A stretch of 64,000 nucleotides of DNA from contig SRUQ01000004.1 of assembly GCA_004791255.1 (NCBI GenBank), positions 62,001-126,000 on the forward strand. The letters are read 5' to 3'. The translations under genes were made by a program, and so were the position numbers. Under the pieces are notes generated by a model, which worked only from the letters and a program-made list of their open reading frames with translations, ran no database searches and was not told where the DNA came from. Positions 1 to 8,766 of this stretch are shown piece by piece. Position 1 is the stretch's first letter; every line of letters begins with the position of its first letter. This stretch comes from a bacterium M00.F.Ca.ET.205.01.1.1 (GTDB lineage: Bacteria > Pseudomonadota > Alphaproteobacteria > Rhizobiales > Rhizobiaceae).

Positions 1-1
1 A

Positions 2-97
2 CTGACGCGTGAACTCTGGCTGGTCGTGCACACGGATATCAAGGATGTGCCGCTGATCCGCGCAGTAACGGACGAACTTGGCGGCAAGGTTGGATGA
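2..97 (+). CDS. C-terminal end of a probable LysR-family transcriptional regulator (5' truncated by window edge)
   Basis: Only the last 31 codons are inside the window. They read LTRELWLVVHTDIKDVPLIR followed by AVTDELGGKVG and a TGA stop. A hydrophobic strand followed by 'VHTDIKDVPLIRAV' and a terminal helix is the usual end of the LysR substrate-binding domain, where the last secondary elements follow the R-x-L-W-L-V-x-H motif. No DNA-binding part is visible, so the family call is an inference from a short tail. It is followed by 186 bases without a convincing gene before radC, which runs in the same direction. Confidence 0.45.
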   Translation: MTRELWLVVHTDIKDVPLIRAVTDELGGKVG

Positions 98-283
98 GCG
101 AGGCGGCTTCTTTCCCGAATGGCAAATGGGTTGCCGATGCGGCTGCTCACCGCAGTGCGAGCGGCATTCGACATGGGCGATGACGGCTTTTGCGGTGCCG
201 CGAAAAAACTCGACCGTCCGGAATTGCCGGCCTAGTATTTGCCTTGGCCGGATGCTGCGTCTGGGAAGCTTGGGGCACTGGGG

Positions 284-1054
284 ATGTCGATCGACGAAGA
301 TGAGCGGAGTTTCTTCGCCGAGAAGCCGATGCCGCTTCCGGGCAAGACAAGGCCAATGACGAAAGCCGGGTTGCTCGACGAAAAACCGCATTATCTCGGC
401 CATCGCGACCGCTTGCGCGAGCGCTTTGCCGCGGCCGGTCCGAACGCCCTGCCCGACTACGAACTCCTGGAACTACTGCTCTTCCGGTTGATCCCGCGCG
501 CCGACACAAAGCCGGTCGCCAAGGCGCTGCTGGCGCGGTTTGGCACGCTGGCCGAAGTGCTCGGCGCGCCTGTTGGCCTGCTGCAGGAGGTCAAGGGCAT
601 CGGCCCGGCGGTGGCGCTCGACCTGAAAATCGTCGCGGCGACAGCGCAGCGCATGGCGCATGGCGAGGTCTATGGCCGCGAGGTCCTTTCGTCGTGGACG
701 CAGCTTCTCGCCTATTGCCGCTCGGCAATGGCCTTCGAGCAGCGCGAACAGTTCCGCATCCTGTTCCTCGACAAGAGGAACGCGCTCATCGCCGACGAGG
801 TGCAGCAGACCGGGACGGTCGACCACACGCCGGTTTATCCCCGCGAAGTAGTCAAGCGCGCGCTTGAACTGTCGGCGACAGCGATCATCCTGGTGCACAA
901 CCATCCGTCAGGCGATCCGACGCCCTCGCGCGCCGACATCGAGATGACGAAGGAGATCATCGAGGCAGCCAAGCGGCTCGGCATCTCCGTGCATGACCAC
1001 ATCATCATCGGGCGCAAGGGATACGCCAGCATGAAAGGGTTGCTGCTGATCTAG
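284..1054 (+). CDS. radC: RadC family JAB1/MPN-domain protein
   Basis: This 256-residue protein has an N-terminal UPF0758 region with a helix-hairpin-helix-like stretch ([13 protein letters not shown]), then the RPN/JAMM metalloprotease-like fold. The JAMM signature [14 protein letters not shown] supplies the two His and the Asp, and an upstream Glu lies in the LFLDKRN strand region. RadC was once called a DNA repair protein, but that role is disputed and its substrate is unknown. I chose ATG 284 ([10 protein letters not shown]) over the ATG 45 bases upstream because the extra residues do not resemble the family. A weak hairpin with a T-run follows the stop, so the gene is probably transcribed alone. 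Confidence 0.93.
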   Translation: MSIDEDERSFFAEKPMPLPGKTRPMTKAGLLDEKPHYLGHRDRLRERFAAAGPNALPDYELLELLLFRLIPRADTKPVAKALLARFGTLAEVLGAPVGLLQEVKGIGPAVALDLKIVAATAQRMAHGEVYGREVLSSWTQLLAYCRSAMAFEQREQFRILFLDKRNALIADEVQQTGTVDHTPVYPREVVKRALELSATAIILVHNHPSGDPTPSRADIEMTKEIIEAAKRLGISVHDHIIIGRKGYASMKGLLLI

Positions 1055-1062
1055 GCACCAAG

Positions 1063-1085
1063 CGACCGGCAAGGTCGGCTTTTTT
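1063..1085 (+). terminator. Probable Rho-independent terminator of radC
   Basis: CGACC (1063-1067) pairs with GGTCG (1073-1077) around a five-base loop, followed by GC and a run of six T. The stem is short but the T-run is clear, and it lies just after the radC stop and before the oxidase operon. Confidence 0.5.
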
Positions 1086-1193
1086 CCCATCAAGATAGTC
1101 GGCTCTAGAATTGCGACCCCAAATCAAGCTATGATGCGTCAGGTATTTCCCGGGACGGCTTAGCGCCCCTTGGAATGCCAGGAGGAACGGGAC

Positions 1194-2078
1194 ATGGCCG
1201 TAGCGCTTGTACTCGTTTTGATCGTCGTGGGCTCAGTGTTGTTTCACCTGCTGAGCCCATGGTGGTGGACGCCCATTGCCTCGAACTGGGCCTATATCGA
1301 CAACACTATCATCATCACCTTCTGGATCACCGGCATCGTCTTCGCCGCCGTGGTTCTATTCATGGCCTATTGCGTCTTCCGCTTCCGTCATCGAGAAGGG
1401 AATCGGGCTTTCTACGAACCCGAGAACAAGCGGCTCGAATCGTGGCTGACGATCGTCACCGCGGTCGGGGTTACGGCGTTGCTGGTTCCCGGCCTGTTCG
1501 TCTGGAGCCGGTTTGTCAACGTCCCAAGCGATGCAACCAACGTCGAAGTCGTCGCCCAGCAGTGGCAGTGGAGTTTCCGCCTGCCCGGCAAGGACGGCAA
1601 GCTTGGCACATCCGACACCCGCGACGTCACCGCTGACAATCCGCTGGGCGTGATCGGCGGCGATCCCAATGGTCAGGACGATGTCGTGGTCGAAGCGGCT
1701 GATCTGCATCTGCCGGTCGGCAAGCCGGTCAAGATGCTGCTCCGCTCGATCGATGTGCTTCATGATTTCTATGTGCCGGAATTCCGCGCCAAGATGGACA
1801 TGATCCCGGGCTCGGTCACCTATTTCTGGTTCACCCCGACCAGGACCGGAACCTTTCAGGTCCTGTGCGCCGAACTTTGCGGCCAAGGGCATCCCTTGAT
1901 GCATGGCGTGGTCGTGGTCGACACACAGCAAGACTACCTGGCCTGGCTTGGCCAGCAACAGACTTTCGCGCAGTTGTCGGCGCCCCTGCAAACCGGTTCG
2001 GCAGACCAGGCGCCGGGCAAGACGATGGCGTCAGGTTTGAAAATTGCAGCAAAGCTCGAAACGGTCCGGGCTCGCTGA
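1194..2078 (+). CDS. coxM: Cytochrome c oxidase subunit II (alternative aa3-type, CoxM-like)
   Basis: Subunit II brings electrons from cytochrome c to the oxidase through the binuclear CuA centre. The 294-residue product has two membrane helices at about residues 2-20 and 40-65 and a periplasmic cupredoxin domain. The CuA ligands are visible in CAELCGQGHPLM (Cys-x3-Cys-x3-His), with the upstream His in IDVLHDFYVPEF. There is no fused cytochrome c domain and no clear lipoprotein signal. The start is ATG 1194, preceded by AGGAGG at 1180-1185, rather than the ATG 24 bases upstream. It is the first gene of a five-gene operon whose II-I-III-III order matches Bradyrhizobium coxMNOP; the symbol is by analogy. 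Confidence 0.9.
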   Translation: MAVALVLVLIVVGSVLFHLLSPWWWTPIASNWAYIDNTIIITFWITGIVFAAVVLFMAYCVFRFRHREGNRAFYEPENKRLESWLTIVTAVGVTALLVPGLFVWSRFVNVPSDATNVEVVAQQWQWSFRLPGKDGKLGTSDTRDVTADNPLGVIGGDPNGQDDVVVEAADLHLPVGKPVKMLLRSIDVLHDFYVPEFRAKMDMIPGSVTYFWFTPTRTGTFQVLCAELCGQGHPLMHGVVVVDTQQDYLAWLGQQQTFAQLSAPLQTGSADQAPGKTMASGLKIAAKLETVRAR

Positions 2079-2099
2079 AAAGGACACGGAGGTGTTCCT

Positions 2100-3869
2100 A
2101 TGGTCGACATCACACCTGCAGATGGCATACCGCCGGCCGAAGTCGCGGAAGTGGAACTCTACCATCCGCACAGTTGGTGGACGAAATACGTCTTCTCGCA
2201 GGACGCCAAGGTCATCGCCATCCAGTATTCGGCGACAGCAACGGGAATCGGCCTGGTCGCCCTGGTGCTATCCTGGCTGATGCGGCTGCAGCTCGGCTTC
2301 CCCGGTACGTTCGACTTCATCACGCCGGAGGCCTATTACCAGTTCATCACCATGCACGGCATGATCATGGTGATCTACCTGCTCACCGCCCTCTTCCTCG
2401 GTGGCTTCGGCAACTACCTGATCCCGTTGATGGTCGGCGCGCGCGACATGGTCTTTCCCTATGTCAACATGCTGAGCTACTGGATCTATCTGCTCGCTGT
2501 GCTGGTTCTGGTGTCGAGCTTCTTTGCGCCCGGCGGACCGACGGGGGCCGGCTGGACGCTCTACCCGCCGCAAGCCATCATGAGCGGCACACCGGGCGGC
2601 CAGGACTGGGGCATCATCCTGATGCTCTCCTCGCTGATCCTGTTCATCATCGGCTTCACGATGGGCGGCCTGAACTATGTGGTGACGGTGCTGCAGGGCC
2701 GCACGCGCGGCATGACGATGATGCGCCTGCCGCTGACCGTCTGGGGCATCTTCACCGCGACCGTCATGGCGCTGCTTGCCTTTCCGGCCCTGTTCGTCGC
2801 CAGCGTGATGATGCTGCTTGACCGCGTCCTCGGCACCAGCTTCTTCATGCCGGCGATCTCCGAGATGGGCGAGCAACTGCAGCACAATGGCGGCAGCCCG
2901 ATCCTGTTCCAGCACCTGTTCTGGTTCTTCGGCCATCCCGAGGTCTACATCGTGGCGCTGCCGGCCTTCGGCATCGTATCCGACCTGATCAGCACCCATG
3001 CACGCAAGAACATCTTCGGCTACCGGATGATGGTCTGGGCAATCGTCGGCATTGGCGCGCTGAGCTTCGTGGTCTGGGCACACCACATGTATGTCAGCGG
3101 CATGCACCCCTATTTCGGGTTCTTCTTCGCCACCACGACACTGATCATCGCCATTCCAACTGCCATCAAGGTCTACAATTGGGTGCTGACCCTGTGGCGC
3201 GGCGACATCCACCTCACCATACCCATGCTGTTTGCCCTGGCCTTCATCGTCACCTTCGTCAACGGCGGGCTGACCGGGTTGTTTCTCGGCAATGTCGTCG
3301 TCGATGTTCCACTCTCCGACACGATGTTCGTCGTCGCCCACTTCCATATGGTCATGGGTGTCGCACCGATCCTCGTGGTTTTCGGCGCGATCTACCATTG
3401 GTACCCGAAGGTCACCGGCCGGATGCTGAACGAAGCGCTGGGCCGGTTCCATTTCTGGGTCACCTTCCTCGGCGCCTACCTGATCTTCTTCCCCATGCAC
3501 TATCTCGGCCTGATGGGCGTGCCGCGGCGCTATGCTGAACTGACCGACATGACGATCATGACGGAGTCGGCCCATCACCTGAACTCGTTCATCAGCATCA
3601 TGGCGTTCATCGTCGGCTTTGCCCAAATGGTGTTCCTGTTCAATCTGATCTGGAGCATCCGGCATGGCCGCGAGGCCGGCGGCAATCCGTGGCGGGCCAC
3701 GACCCTCGAATGGCAGACGCCGCAAACACCGCCGGCCCACGGCAATTTCGGCAAGGACCTGCCGATCGTCTATCGCTGGGCCTATGACTACAGCGTGCCG
3801 GGCGCCAAGGAGGACTTCATCCCACAGAACATTCCGGGCTCCTTCGGCCCCTCGAAGGAGCCGGCATGA
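2100..3869 (+). CDS. coxN: Cytochrome c oxidase subunit I (heme-copper catalytic subunit, CoxN-like)
   Basis: This is the catalytic subunit, which reduces O2 to water and pumps protons. The 589-residue protein has about 12 membrane helices. Visible residues are the low-spin heme His in MHGMIMVIYLL, the CuB His and cross-linked Tyr in GHPEVYI (also giving the D-channel Glu), the CuB pair in WAHHMY, the heme ligands in VAHFHMVMG, the D-channel entrance Asp in GARDMVFPYVN, and the K-channel Lys in TAIKVYNW. These mark a canonical A1-type enzyme. CGGAGG lies 8-13 bases before ATG 2100. The stop overlaps the next start as ATGA, which suggests translational coupling. Confidence 0.95.
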   Translation: MVDITPADGIPPAEVAEVELYHPHSWWTKYVFSQDAKVIAIQYSATATGIGLVALVLSWLMRLQLGFPGTFDFITPEAYYQFITMHGMIMVIYLLTALFLGGFGNYLIPLMVGARDMVFPYVNMLSYWIYLLAVLVLVSSFFAPGGPTGAGWTLYPPQAIMSGTPGGQDWGIILMLSSLILFIIGFTMGGLNYVVTVLQGRTRGMTMMRLPLTVWGIFTATVMALLAFPALFVASVMMLLDRVLGTSFFMPAISEMGEQLQHNGGSPILFQHLFWFFGHPEVYIVALPAFGIVSDLISTHARKNIFGYRMMVWAIVGIGALSFVVWAHHMYVSGMHPYFGFFFATTTLIIAIPTAIKVYNWVLTLWRGDIHLTIPMLFALAFIVTFVNGGLTGLFLGNVVVDVPLSDTMFVVAHFHMVMGVAPILVVFGAIYHWYPKVTGRMLNEALGRFHFWVTFLGAYLIFFPMHYLGLMGVPRRYAELTDMTIMTESAHHLNSFISIMAFIVGFAQMVFLFNLIWSIRHGREAGGNPWRATTLEWQTPQTPPAHGNFGKDLPIVYRWAYDYSVPGAKEDFIPQNIPGSFGPSKEPA

Positions 3870-4570
3870 GCGTCATCCTGGTCTTCCTGCTCGCCATTGC
3901 CGGTTTTGTCGGATGGTGGCTTTCGCACCAGAGGCTGACGGCCAAGCCATGGCTCGAGCAAGGTCTGGCCGGCGACTTTGTCGCCCTCGACAGGTCGGCG
4001 CTGCCCACCGCCAAGATCGGCCTCGGCGTCTTCCTCGCCGTTGTCGGCTGCCTGTTCGCGCTCTTCACCAGCGCCTATTTCATGCGGATGGCAGTGTCGG
4101 ACTGGCAGCCGCTGCCGTTGCCGCGGCTGCTCTGGTTCAACACCGGCGTGCTGGTCCTGAGCAGCATAGCCCTGCAATGCGCCTCGGTCGCGGCGCGCAG
4201 GGGCCAGCTCGACACGGTCAGGCTCGGCCTTGCCACTGCCGGGCTCACCGCGCTCGCCTTCCTGGTCGGTCAGCTCATGGCATGGCGGCAACTGACCGAA
4301 GACGGCTATCTGTTGAGCTCCAATCCGGCCAACAGCTTTTTCTACCTGATCACTGGCATGCATGGCCTGCACATAGTGGGCGGGCTGGTGGGCCTCGGCA
4401 GAACAACCGCCGGCGCCTGGAATGGAGCGCGGCCGGAGCGGCTTCGTCTCGGCGTCGAACTGTGCGCCATGTACTGGCATTTCCTGCTCTTCGTCTGGCT
4501 TGCCATCTTCGCGCTGCTGGCCGGTTGGGCCGCGACGTTCATCGACATTTGCCGGCAGTTGCTGACCTAA
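3866..4570 (+). CDS. coxO: Cytochrome c oxidase subunit III-like protein (CoxO-like)
   Basis: This 234-residue membrane protein has one N-terminal anchor helix and then six to seven helices. Family motifs of heme-copper oxidase subunit III are visible: ITGMHGLHIVGGLVGL and the C-terminal CAMYWHFLLFVWLAIF. It lies between subunit I and a second, more canonical subunit III, as coxO does in Bradyrhizobium coxMNOP. Subunit III stabilises proton uptake into the D-channel; what a second copy adds is unclear. ATG 3866 overlaps the coxN stop by four bases. Confidence 0.85.
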   Translation: MSVILVFLLAIAGFVGWWLSHQRLTAKPWLEQGLAGDFVALDRSALPTAKIGLGVFLAVVGCLFALFTSAYFMRMAVSDWQPLPLPRLLWFNTGVLVLSSIALQCASVAARRGQLDTVRLGLATAGLTALAFLVGQLMAWRQLTEDGYLLSSNPANSFFYLITGMHGLHIVGGLVGLGRTTAGAWNGARPERLRLGVELCAMYWHFLLFVWLAIFALLAGWAATFIDICRQLLT

Positions 4571-4583
4571 GAGGATCAAGCGC

Positions 4584-5303
4584 ATGGCAGAGACACTGAC
4601 GCATATCGGCCAGACGGAGCCACGGCCCGCGGGCTGGAAGGGCATTGCCGCCGACTGGTCCTCGGATCAGCGTGCGTTCAAGAATGTGTCCTGGGGCAAG
4701 GCCATGATGTGGATCTTCCTGCTCAGCGACACCTTCATCTTCGGGTGCTTCCTGCTCTCCTACATGACCGCGCGCATTTCGACACGCGTGCCGTGGCCCA
4801 ATCCGAGCGAGGTTTTTGCGCTTCGCATCGGTGGCTCGGATATCCCACTGATCCTTATTGCCATCATGACCTTCGTGCTGATCTCAAGCAGCGGAACGAT
4901 GGCCATGGCGGTCAATTTCGGCTATCGCCGCGACCGCCGCAAGACGGCAATCCTCATGCTTCTGACCGCGGCGCTCGGCGCCACCTTCGTCGGCATGCAG
5001 GCCTTCGAATGGACCAAGCTGATCACCGAAGGGGTGCGGCCCTGGGGCAATCCTTGGGGCGCCGCGCAGTTCGGCTCATGCTTCTTCATGATCACCGGTT
5101 TCCACGGCACCCATGTGACGATCGGGGTGATCTTCCTGATCATCGTGGCGCGCAAGGTCTGGCGTGGAGACTACGACACCGGACGGCGCGGCTTCTTCAC
5201 CAGCCGCACGGGCCGCTACGAGAACGTCGAGATCATGGGGCTGTACTGGCACTTCGTTGATCTGGTCTGGGTGTTCATCTTCGCATTCTTCTATCTTTGG
5301 TGA
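4584..5303 (+). CDS. coxP: Cytochrome c oxidase subunit III (CoxP-like)
   Basis: This 239-residue integral membrane protein of the heme-copper oxidase subunit III family has a short cytoplasmic N-terminus ending WSSDQRAFKNVSWGK and about five to six helices. The motifs ITGFHGTHVTIGVIF and GLYWHFVDLVWVFIFAFFYLW are diagnostic, and the conserved Glu is in AFEWTKLITEG. It starts 13 bases after coxO, with GAGGATC as a likely ribosome-binding site. Its stop codon lies inside a 17-base tandem duplication that continues toward the next gene. Confidence 0.9.
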   Translation: MAETLTHIGQTEPRPAGWKGIAADWSSDQRAFKNVSWGKAMMWIFLLSDTFIFGCFLLSYMTARISTRVPWPNPSEVFALRIGGSDIPLILIAIMTFVLISSSGTMAMAVNFGYRRDRRKTAILMLLTAALGATFVGMQAFEWTKLITEGVRPWGNPWGAAQFGSCFFMITGFHGTHVTIGVIFLIIVARKVWRGDYDTGRRGFFTSRTGRYENVEIMGLYWHFVDLVWVFIFAFFYLW

Positions 5304-5328
5304 GAGGCAGACTTTGGTGAGAGGCAGA
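5295..5328 (+). repeat. 17-base perfect tandem duplication spanning the coxP stop codon
   Basis: CTTTGGTGAGAGGCAGA is present twice back to back, at 5295-5311 and 5312-5328. The first copy contains the coxP TGA. The second, with its GAGAGGCAG, lies directly before the ATG of the following gene and may act as its ribosome-binding region. Confidence 0.95.
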
Positions 5329-5329
5329 T

Positions 5330-5728
5330 ATGGCTGAAGCAACCGCAAACGGCCTCGGGCAACACGCACTTCACGCTGCGCATGAAGCGCCGTCGACCGG
5401 CATCATCCATGCGGAGGTTCACCAGGAACATCCGATCAAGCTCTATCTGGTGGTCTGGGCATGGTTGTTCATCCTCAGCACCTGCTCCTACCTGGTCGAT
5501 TATTTCGGCCTTCATGGCTATCTCAGATGGTCGCTGATCCTGATCTTCATGATCCTCAAGGCAGGGCTGATCGTCGCCGTCTTCATGCACATGGCCTGGG
5601 AACGGCTGGCGCTGGCCTATGCGATCATCTTGCCACCGATACTGGTGCTGGTGTTCGTGACAATGATGCTCTTCGAAGCCGACTACACGCTTTTGACCCG
5701 GCTGGCGTTCTTCGGAGCCGGACCCTGA
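5330..5728 (+). CDS. Cytochrome c oxidase subunit IV-like small membrane protein
   Basis: The 132-residue product has a hydrophilic, His-rich N-terminus followed by three membrane helices at about residues 42-60, 68-90 and 95-118. This is the layout of the small prokaryotic oxidase subunit IV family (CyoD/COX4-like). The motif LILIFMILKAGLIVAVFMHMAWER strongly resembles it; only part is needed to recognise it (LKAGLIVAVFMHM). It is the last gene of the operon and starts 26 bases after coxP. The role is probably assembly or stability of the oxidase complex. Confidence 0.82.
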   Translation: MAEATANGLGQHALHAAHEAPSTGIIHAEVHQEHPIKLYLVVWAWLFILSTCSYLVDYFGLHGYLRWSLILIFMILKAGLIVAVFMHMAWERLALAYAIILPPILVLVFVTMMLFEADYTLLTRLAFFGAGP

Positions 5729-5840
5729 CGCGCAAACCGGATTTGCCGATGGCATCTGCGGTCAGGACCCACGCATGCGGCGTACGTCCAGTTCGCTCGC
5801 CGGCGCCTTGAAACAATCGGCCGCTGGTCCATTTTTGTTA

Positions 5841-5909
5841 GAGCATGATCCCGAAAAGTGGACCCGGTTTTGCCACGCCGACTTTGTCGGTTCGGAAAAG
5901 ACCATGCTC
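5841..5909. repeat. Dispersed rhizobial palindromic repeat, 'GATCCCGAAAAGTGG' type
   Basis: The element starts GAGCATGATCCCGAAAAGTG and ends ACCATGCTC, so the ends (GAGCATG/CATGCTC) are inverted and the transcript could fold. It lies between the oxidase operon and the YbaK gene. Related copies occur elsewhere in this window, near 8648, 9318, 22328, 26894, 28740 and 50926. Confidence 0.75.
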
Positions 5910-5926
5910 AAGCAAGGGAGGCCAAG

Positions 5927-6400
5927 ATGACGATCGCAAACAAATTGAAGGACTTCATCGACGGCAAGGGAGTTTCCTACGACACCGTCGTTCATCATCG
6001 CACGTCAACAAGCCGACAGGCGGCAATAGCCGCGCATGTGCCCGGCGGCATCATGGCGAAATCCGTGGTCGTTCACCACGAGCTTGGCTACACGCTGGCC
6101 GTGGTTCCGAGCACCCACAGGATTGAACTTGGCAAGTTGCAGGACGTCATGGACAAGCGTCTCGGACTCGCCTCCGAAGACGAGGTGATTTCGCTCTTCG
6201 AAGATTGCGACACCGGCGCCATCCCGCCGATCGGTGCAGCCTACGATGTGCCAGTGATTGTCGATGAAAGCCTTGGCGATGCCGCCGACGTCTACTTCGA
6301 GGGCGGCGACCATAGAACGCTGGTGCATGTCAGCGGCAAGGATTTCCGCAACCTGACCATGGGCGCATACCAGGCCCGCTTCAGTCACCCGGCCTACTGA
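5927..6400 (+). CDS. YbaK/prolyl-tRNA deacylase-associated domain protein
   Basis: This 157-residue single-domain protein has the YbaK/aaRS-editing fold, which hydrolyses mischarged aminoacyl-tRNAs in trans in studied members. Its layout fits the family: an N-terminal helix (KLKDFIDGKGVSYDTVVH), the conserved GGIMAKSVVV strand where the family Lys sits, and the C-terminal GGDHRTLVHVSGKDF strand. The tRNA substrate cannot be told from the sequence. I chose ATG 5927 because GGGAGGCCAAG precedes it and the longer frame runs into the upstream repeat. It is a single gene followed by a hairpin. Confidence 0.8.
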   Translation: MTIANKLKDFIDGKGVSYDTVVHHRTSTSRQAAIAAHVPGGIMAKSVVVHHELGYTLAVVPSTHRIELGKLQDVMDKRLGLASEDEVISLFEDCDTGAIPPIGAAYDVPVIVDESLGDAADVYFEGGDHRTLVHVSGKDFRNLTMGAYQARFSHPAY

Positions 6401-6418
6401 CGCCTTCGATCAAACCCT

Positions 6419-6440
6419 GCACCGGCACCCTCGCCGGTGC
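6419..6440 (+). terminator. Strong intergenic hairpin between convergent genes
   Basis: GCACCGGC (6419-6426) pairs perfectly with GCCGGTGC (6433-6440) over a six-base loop. No T-run follows in either direction. It lies between the convergent YbaK and DUF2189 genes and probably protects or ends their transcripts. Confidence 0.55.
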
Positions 6441-6456
6441 GTAGGGCGGAACGTCC

Positions 6457-7269
6457 TCAACTCGCCGGTCCGGCGGGCGACTCCACGACCTTGCGGTAGA
6501 CATGCCAGGTGGCGTGACCGAGGACCGGCAACACGACGGCCAGCCCGACAAACACCGGCAGCGACCCGATGATCAGGGCGACGGCCACGATCAGCCCCCA
6601 GACAGCCATGGTGATCGGGTTCGCCAGCACCGCACGCACCGAAGTGTGAATGGCTTCGTAGGCGCCGACATCGCGGTCGAGCAACAATGGGAAGGCGACG
6701 ACCGTTGTGCACAACACCACCACAGCGAACACGAAGCCGATGGCATGCCCCAGGAAAATCAGCGTCCAGCCGCGTCCGGTGGCAAATATTTCATTGATGA
6801 AGCTGGATATCGATTCCGGCGGAGTCGGGCCGAAAAGATATTCGTAGAATATCTTGGCCGTCAAAAGCCAGGTGATGAAGATAGCAAAAAGCATGATCCC
6901 GACCGCCGCGATGGCGGGCAGCGCCGGAGAATTCCTGACCTCGAAAGCGTGCCGCCAGGAGGCGTCTAGCCCGGCTTCCCGTCTGCGGCTGATTTCATAG
7001 AGGCCTATCGCCGCGAATGGGCCAATCAGCGCAAAACCCGAGACCAGCGGAAACAACAACGGCAACGCATTGGCGCCCGAAGTCCAAGCAGCGAGCACGA
7101 CGCCCACGAGCGGATAGATCAGGCAGAGAAAAACGATATGGGACGGTTTGACCATGAAATCGTCGACGCCCAGTTTGAGCGCATCGAAAAGGTCGGAAAC
7201 ACCGATTTTACGAATTCTGGTATGTTCCAGCGTCTCGCCGGCGCCTGCTATCACATGAAAGCTTGCCAT
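6457..7269 (-). CDS. DUF2189 family integral membrane protein
   Basis: The 270-residue protein has six predicted membrane helices, starting near HIVFLCLIYPLVGVVLAAW. It fits DUF2189, whose members begin with a short cytoplasmic segment (here RIRKIGVSDLFDALKLGVDDF) and a set of paired helices. No enzymatic motif is visible and the family function is unknown. In rhizobia such genes are often found near terminal oxidases, and here it lies between the oxidase operon and ctaB, so a respiratory or membrane-stress role is possible but unproven. Confidence 0.8.
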   Translation of the reverse strand: MASFHVIAGAGETLEHTRIRKIGVSDLFDALKLGVDDFMVKPSHIVFLCLIYPLVGVVLAAWTSGANALPLLFPLVSGFALIGPFAAIGLYEISRRREAGLDASWRHAFEVRNSPALPAIAAVGIMLFAIFITWLLTAKIFYEYLFGPTPPESISSFINEIFATGRGWTLIFLGHAIGFVFAVVVLCTTVVAFPLLLDRDVGAYEAIHTSVRAVLANPITMAVWGLIVAVALIIGSLPVFVGLAVVLPVLGHATWHVYRKVVESPAGPAS

Positions 7270-7577
7270 GACCGTTCCTCCAGATCAGGTCCGGTTAGGT
7301 CGCGGTTTCACGGTGCTGCCGTTCTGCATGACTGGCCACGCAAAACCGCGACCTGCACCGCAATCAACATACTCTCTTGCCAGAGACTTGTCGCCCTTTG
7401 TCAGAAGAGATCCGTCGGTCCGGCTAGCTCTGGCGGTCTTTTTTCGATATTCTTCTTTAGCGCCGGGCGCCCTTTTCGGGCGCACAAAGGACACCGTATC
7501 ACGTTGATTGACGCATGGTCGTTTCTGGAGACCGATCCCGATTTTCAGGATCATGCGCCGGGTCAAAGGTGAAGGTC
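7270..7577. other. Intergenic region before the small ORF and ctaB
   Basis: About 300 bases without a convincing gene. It should contain the promoter of the leftward DUF2189 gene and possibly a rightward promoter. One visible structure is a hairpin GCGCCC/GGGCGC (7467-7472 with 7478-7483, loop TTTTC). A run of six T at about 7440-7445 follows a weak stem. A small RNA cannot be excluded. Confidence 0.4.
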
Positions 7578-7658
7578 ATGGACGGAAGGACGCTTCTCAT
7601 ACTCGGCCTTGGCATAGTCGCCCTGCTGATCCTGGGATTCTGCGCAATACCATCGTGA
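7578..7658 (+). CDS. Candidate 26-residue single-helix membrane peptide
   Basis: The sequence encodes MDGRTLLILGLGIVALLILG and ends FCAIPS. It is almost entirely one hydrophobic helix with a charged N-terminal tip. AAGGTGAAGG lies 5-14 bases before the ATG, a plausible ribosome-binding site. It runs tail to tail with ctaB. Very small membrane peptides are common in oxidase assembly neighbourhoods, but nothing here proves translation. Confidence 0.35.
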   Translation: MDGRTLLILGLGIVALLILGFCAIPS

Positions 7659-7675
7659 TATCAGAGCCGATATCG

Positions 7676-8620
7676 TCAACCTGCGACTGACATGAGCGCC
7701 CGTGTTGCGATGGTGTCGGCAAGCAGTATGGCAAAGATCGCGAAGAGATAGAAAATCGAGAAGGCAAACAGCGCCTTTGCAGGTTTCGTCTCGTTGTCTG
7801 GAACGACCAGAACCTTCCAGGCGTGCCAGATAAAACCAGCGCCCAATACAGCCGACACAATTCCATAAAACCCGCTCGCGAATCCGAGCACCCAGGGCAA
7901 CGCGCCAATTGGCGCCAGCAGCAATGAATAGGCGAATATCTGTTTTCTGGTCGAGGCCTGGCCGGCCACGTTCGGCATCATCGGGATGCCGGCGGCCGCG
8001 TAGTCGCCAACCTTGAACAGCGCCAGAGCCCAGAAATGCGGCGGCGTCCACAGGAAGATGATCAGAAACAGGATCAGGCTTTCAACGCCGATGGCGCCCG
8101 TTGCGGCGGCCCAGCCGATGACGGGAGGAAGGGCACCCGCCGCGCCGCCGATGACAATGTTCTGCGGCGTCGAGCGCTTCAGCCACATCGTATAGATGAC
8201 GACGTAGAAGAAGATGGTGAAGGCCAGCAGCAGTGCGGCGAGCCAGTTGACCAGCACGCCGAGCGTCATGACCGAAAGCGCCGAAAGCACCAGGCCGAAG
8301 CCGAGAGCTTCGCCCGGCGTGACGCGTCCTGACGGAACCGGCCGCTTCGATGTGCGAGACATCAGCGCATCGATATCCGCGTCGTACCACATGTTGAGGG
8401 AGCCGGCCGCTCCCGCTCCGATCGCAATCGCACCGATTGCAATCAAGGCAATGACCGGGTTCATCGCGCCCGGCGCCACCATCAGGCCGACGAAAGCGGT
8501 GAACACGGCAAGTGCCATCACCCGTGGCTTCAAAAGCGCGAAGAAGTCACCCGCTGTCGCTTCCGAGAGGCGGATGACGGTATCCTTGAGGTGGCCTTCC
8601 TCAGTCGACATCTCAGACAT
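7676..8620 (-). CDS. ctaB: Protoheme IX farnesyltransferase (heme O synthase)
   Basis: The enzyme attaches a farnesyl group to heme B to make heme O, the precursor of the heme A used by aa3 oxidases. The 314-residue protein is a UbiA-superfamily prenyltransferase with about nine helices. The first Asp-rich motif is [21 protein letters not shown], with the substrate-binding N-x3-D-x2-D pattern. The second conserved region is [26 protein letters not shown]. It is transcribed alone, opposite to the alternative oxidase operon, and presumably supplies it with heme. Main rhizobial ctaB copies usually sit inside the ctaCDB operon, so this may be a second copy. Confidence 0.93.
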   Translation of the reverse strand: MSEMSTEEGHLKDTVIRLSEATAGDFFALLKPRVMALAVFTAFVGLMVAPGAMNPVIALIAIGAIAIGAGAAGSLNMWYDADIDALMSRTSKRPVPSGRVTPGEALGFGLVLSALSVMTLGVLVNWLAALLLAFTIFFYVVIYTMWLKRSTPQNIVIGGAAGALPPVIGWAAATGAIGVESLILFLIIFLWTPPHFWALALFKVGDYAAAGIPMMPNVAGQASTRKQIFAYSLLLAPIGALPWVLGFASGFYGIVSAVLGAGFIWHAWKVLVVPDNETKPAKALFAFSIFYLFAIFAILLADTIATRALMSVAG

Positions 8621-8647
8621 CTACCTATCGCAGCAGGCAAGCTGGGC

Positions 8648-8738
8648 TATGATCCCGAACTGAGACGCCACGCGAGCGAAAACTGGAACCTGTTTTGCCT
8701 ACGCTGTCCTCGGCTCGGATAAGATCAGGTTAAACAAA
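8648..8738. repeat. Diverged copy of the dispersed palindromic repeat
   Basis: The stretch contains CTATGATCCCGAAC, then AAAACTGGAACCTGTTTTGCC and CGGATAAGATCAGG, which matches the order of blocks in the 5841 element but with many changes. It lies upstream of ctaB. Classification is by eye. Confidence 0.45.
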
Positions 8739-8766
8739 ACGTTAGACGGACGGCGGAGGAGCCACG

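Noticed and set aside
1170..1193. Upstream ATG extending coxM by eight codons
   Set aside because: The AGGAGG site falls inside that extension and is ideally placed for ATG 1194.
2268..3740. 490-codon antisense frame opposite coxN
   Set aside because: Its translation is an Asp/His/Gln/Glu-rich low-complexity shadow of a high-GC membrane protein gene and resembles no protein.
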